Below are positions 1-7,916 of a stretch of DNA of 64,000 nucleotides, in pieces (position 1 is the stretch's first letter; each line of letters starts with the position of its first letter). The stretch lies in NCBI RefSeq assembly GCF_002158905.1, contig NZ_CP021431.1, positions 3,163,001 to 3,227,000 on the forward strand. The letters are read 5' to 3'. The notes beneath the pieces were generated by a model. It was given only the letters and a program-made list of their open reading frames with translations. It did no database searches and was not told the DNA's origin. The stretch comes from Yoonia vestfoldensis (GTDB lineage Bacteria > Pseudomonadota > Alphaproteobacteria > Rhodobacterales > Rhodobacteraceae). Made by a program: the position numbers and the translations under genes.

Positions 1-1
1 A

Positions 2-337
2 GAAACACCCGATGCCATTGGCTACATCATCCCGGTCGAAGGCGCGACGATGTATCAAGAGGACATGTGCGCGCTTGCCGACGCTCCAAACCTTGAGAAC
101 GCAAAACTGTTTATGGAATTCTATCTGCGCCCCGAGGTGGCGGCCCTTAACGTTGAACAACAGTTGAACGGAACCCCAAACATCCCCGCCCAAGCGCTTA
201 TTCCTGCTGAAATTGCAGGGAACGCGACGATCTATCCACCAGAAGACGTCATGGAAAAGCTGCAATTGTTCGTCGATCTTGGGCGCGATCTGCAACTTTA
301 TAACCGTGAGTGGACACGTATCAAAACGTCCCAGTAG
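2..337 (+). CDS. Polyamine-type ABC transporter substrate-binding protein, C-terminal part
   Basis: The frame is open from the window edge, so only the last 111 residues are present. They contain a run resembling the C-terminal lobe of PotD/PotF periplasmic binding proteins (IIPVEGATMYQEDMC, then FMEFYLRPEVAA). A PotA-like ATPase and two permeases follow in the same direction, completing a polyamine or opine type importer. The role would be capture of the ligand in the periplasm. The ligand itself cannot be read from this fragment. The stop is TAG at 335-337, and 69 bases separate it from the ATPase gene. Confidence 0.8.
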   Translation, partial: ETPDAIGYIIPVEGATMYQEDMCALADAPNLENAKLFMEFYLRPEVAALNVEQQLNGTPNIPAQALIPAEIAGNATIYPPEDVMEKLQLFVDLGRDLQLYNREWTRIKTSQ

Positions 338-406
338 CATTTCGATAGCTTTACAAACGGGCGCAGCCCCTAAGCTGCGCCCAACATCAATTGTGCGGGG
401 CTTCCT

Positions 407-1501
407 ATGACAGAACTTCTGGAAATCGAGCACGCCTCAAAGCGGTTCGCAACGCCTGACGGGCGCTTTATCACCGCGTTGGACGATGTGTCGTTGAGCG
501 TTGGAGCAAACGAATTCCTGACACTTCTGGGGCCGTCGGGCTGCGGTAAGACCACGCTATTGCGAACGATCAGCGGCTTTGAGGACTTAGACAGCGGCAA
601 GATCCACATTGATGGCCGCGACGTTTCAGATTGGCCTGCGCATAAGCGGCCCGTAAATACCGTCTTTCAAAAATATGCCCTGTTCCCGCATCTGAGTGTA
701 GCCCGCAATGTTGCCTATAGCCTGGAGATAGCCAAGGCGCCCAAGCCGGAAATTCAGGCCCGTGTTGGCGAAATGCTGGAACTGGTTGGCCTTGGCGGAT
801 TTGGGAATCGCAAGATAACCCAGTTGTCGGGCGGCCAACAACAGCGGGTTGCCCTTGCGCGGTCGTTGATCGCCCGCCCCAAAATCCTGTTGTTGGACGA
901 GCCGTTGTCAGCACTCGACAAAAGCCTGCGCCACAAGATGCAGCAAGAGCTAAAGAGCCTACAGCATGAAATTGGGATCTCTTTCGTATTTGTGACCCAT
1001 GACCAAGAAGAGGCGCTGACCATGTCAGATCGCATTGCGGTCCTCGGGCACGGAAAAATCCAACAATTGGGATCGCCTGAAGACCTGTATCGCCGCCCTT
1101 CCAGCGCGTTCGTCGCTGAGTTTCTGGGAGAGAGCAATATGTTTGATGGTCAGGTTTCGGCCAGCGGCCCGCGTGATGCCAAAATTGACCTGGTGCTTGG
1201 ACAAAGCGTTTCCGTCGCGAAAGACAACCTGAGCGAGGGGCAAGCCATCAAGCTGCTTATCCGGCCCGAGGATGTCGTGATCAATCCGCCAACTGGATCA
1301 GTCGGACTGACATTTTCGGGAACCGTTTCGGAAACCTATTTTGTGGGAACGGACTATCAACTCGTCGTGCAGACCCCGAACGCAGGGCCGATACGTGTCA
1401 CGACCCGCGTCGGGTTTGCGCAATCCCCAACTGTTGGCGCGGACATTACGCTCCACGTGCCAAATGATGCGATCCACGTGATCACAGACGAGGCTGCATG
1501 A
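407..1501 (+). CDS. ABC transporter ATP-binding protein, PotA-like
   Basis: The 364-residue ATPase energises a polyamine-type importer at the inner face of the membrane. It shows Walker A (GPSGCGKTT, near residue 45), the signature LSGGQQQR (near 142), Walker B LLLDEPLSALD and a C-terminal TOBE-like regulatory domain (about 270-360), the usual length and layout of PotA/FbpC proteins. The gene overlaps the next permease by 4 bases (ATGA), indicating translational coupling. Substrate is inferred from the family only; putrescine, spermidine or another amine is possible. Confidence 0.9.
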   Translation: MTELLEIEHASKRFATPDGRFITALDDVSLSVGANEFLTLLGPSGCGKTTLLRTISGFEDLDSGKIHIDGRDVSDWPAHKRPVNTVFQKYALFPHLSVARNVAYSLEIAKAPKPEIQARVGEMLELVGLGGFGNRKITQLSGGQQQRVALARSLIARPKILLLDEPLSALDKSLRHKMQQELKSLQHEIGISFVFVTHDQEEALTMSDRIAVLGHGKIQQLGSPEDLYRRPSSAFVAEFLGESNMFDGQVSASGPRDAKIDLVLGQSVSVAKDNLSEGQAIKLLIRPEDVVINPPTGSVGLTFSGTVSETYFVGTDYQLVVQTPNAGPIRVTTRVGFAQSPTVGADITLHVPNDAIHVITDEAA

Positions 1502-2412
1502 CCATGTGGAAACCCAAAAGCCTGGCGCAGCGCCGCAAGTTGATGCTTTTCGGCCTGCTCACCCCACCGACCGTTTTTCTTGCGGTTTTCTTTATCGTCC
1601 CTCTTGGGATAATGCTCGTATACAGCTTTCTCGAACCGGGTCTTTATGGAGGGGTCGTTTGGAGCTTTTCAGACCTGAACTATGGTCGCATTTTGGGATG
1701 GGCAGATACCAAGTACGAAAAGTTCGACCCGGTCTACCTCGGCATTCTGTTCACATCGGTCCGGCTGGCGGGGCTCACGGTGCTGTTAACAATGCTCATT
1801 TGTTACCCTGCCGCCTTCTGGATTAGCCGAATGAGCGCTGGGAAAAAGAACCTGTTCTTGTTCCTAATCACATTGCCGTTCTTTGTCAGCTTGGTGGTGC
1901 GCTTGTTTGCATGGGTTCTTATCCTGCGCCCGACTGGGTTTTTGAACCAGGCCCTCATCGGTCTTGGCATCATCAATGAGCCATTGGAAATCATCTACAC
2001 CGATTTGGCGGTTATTATTGGGATGACCTACGTCTTTATTCCCTTCATGTTCCTGCCGCTCTACGCATCGGTTGAAAAACTGGACATGAGCTTGATCGAA
2101 GCGTCAGCCGACCTCGGCGGAACAAAGCTACAGACTTTTCTGCGCATCATCCTGCCTGCAACGCTGCCAGGCATTGTAGGAGGCTCGATCATCGTTTTCA
2201 TCCCCGCGCTCGGCAATTTCATCGTGCCGTCAGTTCTTGGCGGAGCAAAGGTTCTGATGATCGGGAACCTTATCGAACAACAGTTCCTGTCTGCTCGGAA
2301 CTGGCCGTTCGGGGCTGCTCTTGGAATGATGGTTATGGGAACAGTGCTGATTTTGCTGATCTATTATGTCCGGCTCTTAAGCCGGGAAGATAAAAATGCG
2401 GAAGCCAAATGA
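1498..2412 (+). CDS. ABC transporter permease, PotB-like
   Basis: A 304-residue inner-membrane permease with about six hydrophobic segments. The coupling-loop signature EASADLGGTKLQTFLRIILP near residue 200 is the EAA motif of the PotB/PotH family, which docks on the ATPase. It is coupled to the ATPase gene by an ATGA overlap and runs 17 bases into the next permease gene, so all four components lie in one operon. Confidence 0.9.
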   Translation: MTMWKPKSLAQRRKLMLFGLLTPPTVFLAVFFIVPLGIMLVYSFLEPGLYGGVVWSFSDLNYGRILGWADTKYEKFDPVYLGILFTSVRLAGLTVLLTMLICYPAAFWISRMSAGKKNLFLFLITLPFFVSLVVRLFAWVLILRPTGFLNQALIGLGIINEPLEIIYTDLAVIIGMTYVFIPFMFLPLYASVEKLDMSLIEASADLGGTKLQTFLRIILPATLPGIVGGSIIVFIPALGNFIVPSVLGGAKVLMIGNLIEQQFLSARNWPFGAALGMMVMGTVLILLIYYVRLLSREDKNAEAK

Positions 2413-3244
2413 TATGCTGAAATCCCTGCGAAAACGCATCAGCGCACTCTCGGTCTATGGCTTTTTCTTCTTTGCCTTTGTCTATGCGCCAATCCTATTG
2501 ATCGTCGTCTTTTCGTTCAACGCGAACCCCGTCAATATGATGATCTGGGACGGCTTCACCTTCGAGTGGTACAAGACAATCTTTGGCTATCAGACCGCGC
2601 TGACAGAATCCGCGCTTTACATCGACTCGACAGAAAAACTGCACGATGCCGTTAAGAACAGCCTTTTGATTGCCTTTACGACGACGCTCATTTCAACAGT
2701 TTTTGGCACTGCCATCGCCTTGGCAGTCGCGCGCTTCCGGTTCAGGCTGCGCGGCTTCTACCGTGGACTGATGTTCGTCCCGATGATCATGCCTGACATC
2801 ATTCTGGGCATCGCGCTATTGGTGTTTTTTGTCAGCGTGGGCATCAATCTTTCTGTCGTGACCATCATCATCGGGCATTGCACCTTCTTGACGTCATATG
2901 TCTTTGTTGTGGTATCTGCGCGTATCGCGGATATGGATGAGGCTCTCGAAGAGGCCTCGTCCGATCTTGGCGCAGACGGATGGACAACCTTCCGGCGGGT
3001 GACGCTACCTATGATCTTGCCGGGCGTCATCGGCGGTGCCCTTCTGGCGTTTATTATCTCAATGGATGACCTTGTCATCACTTACTTCATTGCAGGCGTC
3101 GATAGTACCACACTGCCCGTCCATATCTTCGGCATGCTACGCCGCGGCATCAAACCCGAGATCAACGCCATCGCAACCGTCATGCTACTCTTCTCGATCG
3201 TCATTGCCACGGTTGGGCTCTACCTCCGGTCAAGAAAGCCATAA
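2396..3244 (+). CDS. ABC transporter permease, PotC-like
   Basis: The second permease (282 residues) of the polyamine-type importer. It has the EAA loop EEASSDLGADGWTTFRRVTLP near residue 182 and about six membrane segments, as in PotC/PotI. The start at 2396 is preferred because GGGAAG lies 7 bases upstream; an alternative ATG at 2414 just after the previous stop would remove the overlap. It is followed after one base by the peptidase gene, so the peptidase is probably co-transcribed. Confidence 0.88.
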   Translation: MRKPNDMLKSLRKRISALSVYGFFFFAFVYAPILLIVVFSFNANPVNMMIWDGFTFEWYKTIFGYQTALTESALYIDSTEKLHDAVKNSLLIAFTTTLISTVFGTAIALAVARFRFRLRGFYRGLMFVPMIMPDIILGIALLVFFVSVGINLSVVTIIIGHCTFLTSYVFVVVSARIADMDEALEEASSDLGADGWTTFRRVTLPMILPGVIGGALLAFIISMDDLVITYFIAGVDSTTLPVHIFGMLRRGIKPEINAIATVMLLFSIVIATVGLYLRSRKP

Positions 3245-3245
3245 A

Positions 3246-4370
3246 ATGAACCTTCCCCATAGAAAGCCGCGCGCGCGTGACATCGGCATTCCGCTGAACG
3301 GCATCCCCGGCGCCTTGAATGCGATTACAGATGTGTCGGGTGTGCTTGTGGGCACATGTACACTTTCATCACACAGTGACCCGTCCTTGGCGCGGGGCCC
3401 TCTTCCAGTACAGACGGGCGTAACGGCAATCTTGCCGCGTGGGTTCGAAACTACCCCACACCCCGTCACGGCAGGTCAGTTCACCCTGAATGGCAATGGT
3501 GAAATGACGGGGGCACATTGGATCCGCGACGGCGGATGGTTCGTCGGGCCTATCATGATCACCAATAGCCACGCCATCGGCATGGCGCATCACGCCGCGA
3601 CCAAATGGATGCTAGAGCAGTATGCACATGAATGGCAAAACAACCACCTTTGGGCATTGCCGGTCGTGGCCGAAACCTACGACGGTGTTCTTAACGACAT
3701 TAACGGAATGCACGTGACCGCCGATCACGCCAAAGCAGCAATCATGAAGGCAAAATCGGGCCTCGTGGATGAAGGCAACACCGGTGGTGGAGCGGGAATG
3801 ATATGCTACGAGTTCAAGGGCGGCACCGGTACGTCATCTCGCAAGGTCGTTTTGGGGGACAAAGAGTTTGTTGTTGGCGCGCTTGTCCAAGCAAATCACG
3901 GCTTGCGACCTTGGTTCACCGTCGCGGGAGTCCCCGTTGGGAAGCACTTATTGGATGATCGTATTCCCGGAATGCCAACTGAGCGAGGCTCCATTATTGG
4001 CGTGATCGCGACAGATATCCCCATGTCTTCTGGGCAACTTGAACGTTTGTCGCGCCGCGCAACAATTGGTATCGGTCGTGGTGGCACACCCGGTGGAAAC
4101 AACTCCGGTGACATCTTTGTATCGTTCAGCACGGCAAACAAAGCCCAGATGCCACAGCTGGATGGCGTCTGGGTTACCAAGACAACCCTCAACGACGAAC
4201 TGCTGGACAAGGTTTATATGGCTGGGATTGAGGCTGTTGAAGAAGCAATACTGAACGCAATGCTTGCAGCCGAGGATGTTCCGCTCGCACGCCCAGAGAA
4301 CGGCATCTGTCGTGCGCTAAAACAAAATCAGCTGATGGAAGTATTAAAAACTAGAAATGTCCAAAGCTAA
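3246..4370 (+). CDS. P1-family peptidase (DmpA/BapA-like aminopeptidase)
   Basis: A 374-residue homologue of the self-processing Ntn-type aminopeptidases DmpA (L-aminopeptidase D-Ala-esterase) and the beta-peptidyl aminopeptidases. These precursors cut themselves before a nucleophilic Ser; the matching motif here is GGNNSGDIFVSF at about residues 280-291, in a region rich in glycine. The N-terminal block ITDVSGVLVG is also typical. The ATG at 3246 gives the family's normal N-terminus (RARDIGIPLNG); the frame is open further upstream but only inside the permease gene. Placement behind an amine importer suggests hydrolysis of an imported amide, peptide or beta-amino compound; that substrate is inference. 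Confidence 0.88.
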   Translation: MNLPHRKPRARDIGIPLNGIPGALNAITDVSGVLVGTCTLSSHSDPSLARGPLPVQTGVTAILPRGFETTPHPVTAGQFTLNGNGEMTGAHWIRDGGWFVGPIMITNSHAIGMAHHAATKWMLEQYAHEWQNNHLWALPVVAETYDGVLNDINGMHVTADHAKAAIMKAKSGLVDEGNTGGGAGMICYEFKGGTGTSSRKVVLGDKEFVVGALVQANHGLRPWFTVAGVPVGKHLLDDRIPGMPTERGSIIGVIATDIPMSSGQLERLSRRATIGIGRGGTPGGNNSGDIFVSFSTANKAQMPQLDGVWVTKTTLNDELLDKVYMAGIEAVEEAILNAMLAAEDVPLARPENGICRALKQNQLMEVLKTRNVQS

Positions 4371-4589
4371 TATTGCCGTCGCTCACCCCGTAATTTTCGT
4401 CGTCTTTCGATTCAGGATTGGCGCTGATGGTCTGGATTGCTAACTTTCGCGGCACTCAAGCATTTGAAGAGGTATGGCTCTGAGTTGACCTCTACAGTGC
4501 AACAGGGAAACGCGATTTCGTCGCCTGTATGTGTCCGCTTCTTTCAATAGAAACCGTCAAGCTCGCACTTGCAGCGAATGTCCGCAATC
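4371..4589. other. Intergenic stretch before the IS1182 element
   Basis: About 220 bases between the peptidase stop and the target duplication of the inserted IS element. I see no convincing gene, RNA or terminator here. Confidence 0.5.
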
Positions 4590-4593
4590 CGTC
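4590..4593. repeat. Target duplication CGTC, left copy
   Basis: CGTC directly abuts the left inverted repeat of the IS1182-type element and recurs at 6130-6133 directly abutting the right one. Confidence 0.65.
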
Positions 4594-6129
4594 GATTCTG
4601 TGGAAAAACTAACGTTTGTGAGCGCAGAAATGGCTATTCCAAATGCGGCGTGAGCGCCTTTCCTGTCAGGCTTTTCGCGTTTGCTGCGGTGCGGGAAAGA
4701 TCTTGGCCAGTTTCCGGAGGTTCTGGGCGGTTGCGGCGAGGAGGAATTCGTCATTTGCGCCGCATGGACCACGTAATCGCAGTCGGCCTAAGCCAAGGAT
4801 GCGTTTGAGGTGGGCAAATAGCATCTCGACCTTTTTTCGGAGCTTCATCGAGATGTCGTATTGGCGGGTCTTGGCGATGTCGCGGGCGACTTGGCGGGCG
4901 TCTTCATGCTCTTCGCGGGTGATCTTCCGCGCCTCGGCGTTGGGGCAGCATTTGGCTTTGGATGGGCACGCTTGGCAGACGTCCTTCAATGCGCGGTAAC
5001 GGGCTGTGCCCTTGCCGGTTGGTCCCCGGTTCGGGTCCGAGTAGTTGCGGCGGAACTGCTTCAGCTCATGGCCCTCGGGGCAGATATATTGGTCGTTCTC
5101 GGCGTCCCACTCGAACTCTGCCCGCGTCCAGGTGCCGTCGCTGCGTCCGGACTTGTCGAACACCGGGATGTGGGGCGCGATCTTGCGATCGACCAGCCAG
5201 CCCAGCATCGGTCCGGTGCCGTAAGCCGTATCCGCGATCAGGCGTTCGGGGTGCAGATCGAACCTGGCCTTCGCCCGCTTCAGCATGGTCTTGGTCGATC
5301 CGACCTCGGCCTGCCGGATCGACCTTGTGGCTTCTACATCGACAATCACGCCATGATCCGTGTCGATCAGGTAGTTGTCGGAATAGCTGAAGAAAGCGGG
5401 CCCCTTGCGCGCGGCGGTCCACTGGCTGGCCGGGTCCGAATGCGAGGTGAACTTGGGCTGGACCTCGCTGGCCGCACCGAATGCTGCCTCGTCCAGCGTG
5501 TCGAGATACTCGCGCACGGCACGGGGTGCATCCGCCGGATCAATCCGCGCCGCGTCCCAGTCGTCCTTCGGCGTAGAGTTCTGCTTGTTGGCATCGGCCT
5601 CGATCAGGCTGGCATCAATCGCCATGCGCTGACCGCTGACCAGACCTTCCGCGATGCAGCGCGCGACAGTCGTCTCAAACAGATGCCGTAGCAACTCGCT
5701 GTCGCGGAAACGCCCATGTCGGTTCTTTGAAAACGTCGAATGATCCGGGACCCGGTCACTCAGGTCAAGCCGGCAGAACCAGCGATACGCGAGGTTCAGA
5801 TGCACCTCTTCGCACAGCCGCCGTTCGGACCGGATGCCGAAGCAATACCCGACCAGCAGCATCCGGATCAGCAGTTCGGGATCGACCGACGGACGGCCGG
5901 TGTGGCTGTAGAAACCGGCAAGATGGGTGCGGATGCTGTTCAGATCGACAAACCGATCGATGGAGCGAAGAAGGTGGTCTTGCGGAACGTGATCTTCCAG
6001 CGAGAACTCGTAGAAGAGTGCTGCCTGCGCTTCCTGTCTCGGTCCCAACATTGCTCAATTCTCCCGCTGGTCAGAAGAATTGAATCAGCAACTTACGCTT
6101 CGATCAAGCACGACTTTTTCAACAAAATA
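4594..6129 (-). mobile_element. Complete IS1182-type insertion sequence
   Basis: The element is delimited by imperfect inverted repeats: left GATTCTGTGGAAAAACT at 4594-4610 and right, read on the other strand, TATTTTGTTGAAAAAGT at 6113-6129 (13 of 17 match). It is flanked by the 4-base direct repeat CGTC at 4590-4593 and 6130-6133, consistent with a target duplication. It holds one full-length transposase gene on the minus strand. It sits between the peptidase gene and rarD and appears to disrupt no recognisable gene. Confidence 0.85.
4666..6051 (-). CDS. IS1182 family transposase
   Basis: A full-length 461-residue DDE transposase. The N-terminal block (EDHVPQDHLLRSIDRFVDL), the central GRPSVDPELLIRMLLVGY and SDRVPDHSTFSKNR, and the cysteine cluster CQACPSKAKCCPNAEAR near residue 375 are typical of IS1182 elements. 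The acidic residues include the D of AIDASLIEADAN near 147. The frame shows no internal stop, so the enzyme may be active. Confidence 0.92.
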   Translation of the reverse strand: MLGPRQEAQAALFYEFSLEDHVPQDHLLRSIDRFVDLNSIRTHLAGFYSHTGRPSVDPELLIRMLLVGYCFGIRSERRLCEEVHLNLAYRWFCRLDLSDRVPDHSTFSKNRHGRFRDSELLRHLFETTVARCIAEGLVSGQRMAIDASLIEADANKQNSTPKDDWDAARIDPADAPRAVREYLDTLDEAAFGAASEVQPKFTSHSDPASQWTAARKGPAFFSYSDNYLIDTDHGVIVDVEATRSIRQAEVGSTKTMLKRAKARFDLHPERLIADTAYGTGPMLGWLVDRKIAPHIPVFDKSGRSDGTWTRAEFEWDAENDQYICPEGHELKQFRRNYSDPNRGPTGKGTARYRALKDVCQACPSKAKCCPNAEARKITREEHEDARQVARDIAKTRQYDISMKLRKKVEMLFAHLKRILGLGRLRLRGPCGANDEFLLAATAQNLRKLAKIFPAPQQTRKA

Positions 6130-6133
6130 CGTC
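6130..6133. repeat. Target duplication CGTC, right copy
   Basis: Matches 4590-4593 and abuts the right inverted repeat of the IS1182-type element. Confidence 0.65.
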
Positions 6134-6237
6134 CTGTCGGTTATAAAAACGCTGGCACAACGCTTCCTCTGGTGGTGCATTTTGCAGCACTTGGCTATTG
6201 GCTGAAGTATCAGATAGCGCATGCGGAGAAACACATC

Positions 6238-7161
6238 ATGACGGCGACGAATGAAGACGACCCTCGCGGTCTTGCTCTTGCTGTGACGGCATATATCATG
6301 TGGGGGTTTCTGCCGCTTTATATGAAAGCTCTTGCCCATGTGCCACCGATAGAAGTGATCGCGCACCGGGTGATCTGGTCGGTTCCGATTGCCGCCGTGA
6401 TCCTGCTCGTGATGCGGCGCACAGCCGATATCCGCGCAGCTCTTTCCAGCCCGCGCGCGCTGGGCATGGCAGCGGTGACTGCGGCGCTGATTTCGGTCAA
6501 TTGGGGGATTTACGTCTGGGCGATTGGGTCGGGGCATGCGCTGGATGCTGCACTTGGCTATTATATCAATCCGCTTTTCAGCGTCGCACTCGGTGCCCTG
6601 CTGCTCGGCGAAAGGCCGCGCGGGGCTCAGCTTTTTGCAATCGCGCTGGCGGCAGTGGCGGTCATAGTATTAACGGTCGCGGCGGGCCAGATACCGATAG
6701 CGGCACTAGGGCTGACGTTCAGTTGGGGGTTCTACGCCTATTTCAAGAAGAGCCTCCCTGTTGGTCCGGCACAGGGCTTCTTTCTCGAGGTGCTACTGCT
6801 GACCCCACCCGCGCTCGCGATCATCACTTGGGCGAGTATGAACGGTCAAAGCCATTTTGTTACGGGATCAGTGATAGATACTTGGCTGTTATTGAGTGCG
6901 GGGCTTGTGACGGCGGTGCCGTTGATCATCTACGCCACCGGGGCCAAGCTTCTGCGGCTCTCAACGATCGGCATCCTGCAGTACATCGCGCCAACAATGA
7001 TCTTTCTTACCGCGGTTTTCGTCTTTGACGAACCGTTTGGCACAGCGCGGATGATCGCCTTTCCGATGATCTGGACAGCACTCGTAATCTACACTGTTTC
7101 GCTCATCCGCCAGTCCCGTCACAAACGGCACCACAAAATGGTCACACCTGATCCAGTGTGA
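6238..7161 (+). CDS. rarD: EamA-type transporter RarD
   Basis: A 307-residue ten-helix drug/metabolite-superfamily membrane protein. The N-terminus GLALAVTAYIMWGFLPLYMKAL and the following VIAHRVIWSVP are hallmark RarD sequence, and the repeat half YINPLFSVALGALLLGERPR is present. The start at 6238 has GCGGAGA about 12 bases upstream; the frame continues upstream only as antisense of the transposase. The right end of the IS element lies 108 bases upstream, so its native promoter may be displaced. The transported compound is unknown. Confidence 0.9.
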   Translation: MTATNEDDPRGLALAVTAYIMWGFLPLYMKALAHVPPIEVIAHRVIWSVPIAAVILLVMRRTADIRAALSSPRALGMAAVTAALISVNWGIYVWAIGSGHALDAALGYYINPLFSVALGALLLGERPRGAQLFAIALAAVAVIVLTVAAGQIPIAALGLTFSWGFYAYFKKSLPVGPAQGFFLEVLLLTPPALAIITWASMNGQSHFVTGSVIDTWLLLSAGLVTAVPLIIYATGAKLLRLSTIGILQYIAPTMIFLTAVFVFDEPFGTARMIAFPMIWTALVIYTVSLIRQSRHKRHHKMVTPDPV

Positions 7162-7270
7162 CGGGGGAATGTTGAAGCTCTCACCAAAGCAGTCGTAATG
7201 CTAGATGACCAGTTACCGTTGGAAGACCGGCCGAGAACGCTCTTCTGTGCACCACGCAGGGCACCAGTAC

Positions 7271-7297
7271 TGTTGACGGCGCTTTAAGCCGTCAACA
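7271..7297. repeat. Perfect inverted repeat (10-bp stem, 7-base loop)
   Basis: TGTTGACGGC at 7271-7280 pairs with GCCGTCAACA at 7288-7297 around the loop GCTTTAA. No T-run follows on either strand, so it is more likely a recombination or transposon-end structure than a terminator. Confidence 0.55.
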
Positions 7298-7528
7298 ACC
7301 GGTTCGGTAAAAAGACAATGGTCCTTGCCAATGGAGGCATGTCGCGATCCTAGCAACTGCGCACAAATCACCGCAGCCCACGCTGCACAACGCGGATCTC
7401 GGACCTGCCAGTGGTGAGTTGACACATGAGCATCGGGCTCACCCCCCTCCCATGGTTCCTCCGTGCCCCTTTATGTATACGGGGGGGCTTGGCGCGCCAT
7501 TTCGCTAGCGCGTGGCTTTTTCACCGGG

Positions 7529-7669
7529 GAATCCACTTCGAAGCCAGTTTGGTCGGCGGCCAAAATAAAGTGACTCAATTACAAGGGGTTGGACGCTCAA
7601 AACTGGCTCTCAGGGTGGATTCTTGAGTGGTTTAGTCAAGAATCCACCTGGCCAAAAGCGAGCCAGTTT
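7529..7669. repeat. Three alternating copies of a GAATCCAC...AGCCAGTTT module
   Basis: Copy 1 has GAATCCAC at 7529-7536 and AGCCAGTTT at 7542-7550. Copy 2 is inverted, with AAACTGGCT at 7600-7608 and GTGGATTC at 7615-7622. Copy 3 is direct, with GAATCCAC at 7640-7647 and AGCCAGTTT at 7661-7669. Copies 2 and 3 together form a perfect 12-base stem (7615-7626 with 7636-7647) around 9 bases. Function unknown; binding sites of a phage protein or transposon ends are possible. Confidence 0.6.
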
Positions 7670-7794
7670 AGCCAAACAGGGAAGCCACTCCGGCCGTGGA
7701 CCTTTTTGTGGTCAGCAGAACACGTTGATTCAAAACGTAAAAAGAGTTTGACAAAGCTGCCCCCCTTGACTCATACACAAATCATCGAAGATCT

Positions 7795-7830
7795 GCGCCC
7801 GGAGAATAACCCTTGCGGGCGCTTTTGTTT
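7795..7830 (+). terminator. Rho-independent terminator
   Basis: GCGCCCG (7795-7801) pairs with CGGGCGC (7816-7822), followed by TTTTGTTT. It lies 87 bases upstream of the methyltransferase gene and no gene precedes it, so it is probably left over from a deleted transcription unit. Confidence 0.65.
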
Positions 7831-7916
7831 TCCTGACATCGCGGATCCTGTTCTGGTCGCCGATTATGCCGGCGTGAGCATCGGTATGTCGCCCCTGCCC
7901 TAAATGAGAACCGTCC

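Larger units (their letters stand above)
7162..7916. other. Gene-free stretch between rarD and the prophage remnant
   Basis: I see no convincing protein gene in these 755 bases. They contain a 10-base perfect hairpin (7271-7297), three copies of a paired motif in alternating orientation (7529-7669) and a rho-independent terminator (7795-7830). This looks like decayed mobile or phage DNA bordering the methyltransferase gene. Confidence 0.55.

Noticed and set aside
3036..3245. Upstream in-frame extension of the P1 peptidase by 70 codons
   Set aside because: It lies wholly inside the permease gene and the family N-terminus begins at the ATG at 3246.
4861..5691. Long plus-strand frames opposite the IS1182 transposase
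   Set aside because: Antisense shadows of a strongly supported transposase gene with no family resemblance.
5740..6237. N-terminal extension of RarD into the IS element
   Set aside because: The first 166 codons are antisense transposase and IS end; RarD homology starts at 6238.
7213..7425. 70-codon minus-strand frame in the gene-free stretch
   Set aside because: No ribosome site, no recognisable similarity, and it contains the 10-base hairpin at 7271-7297.
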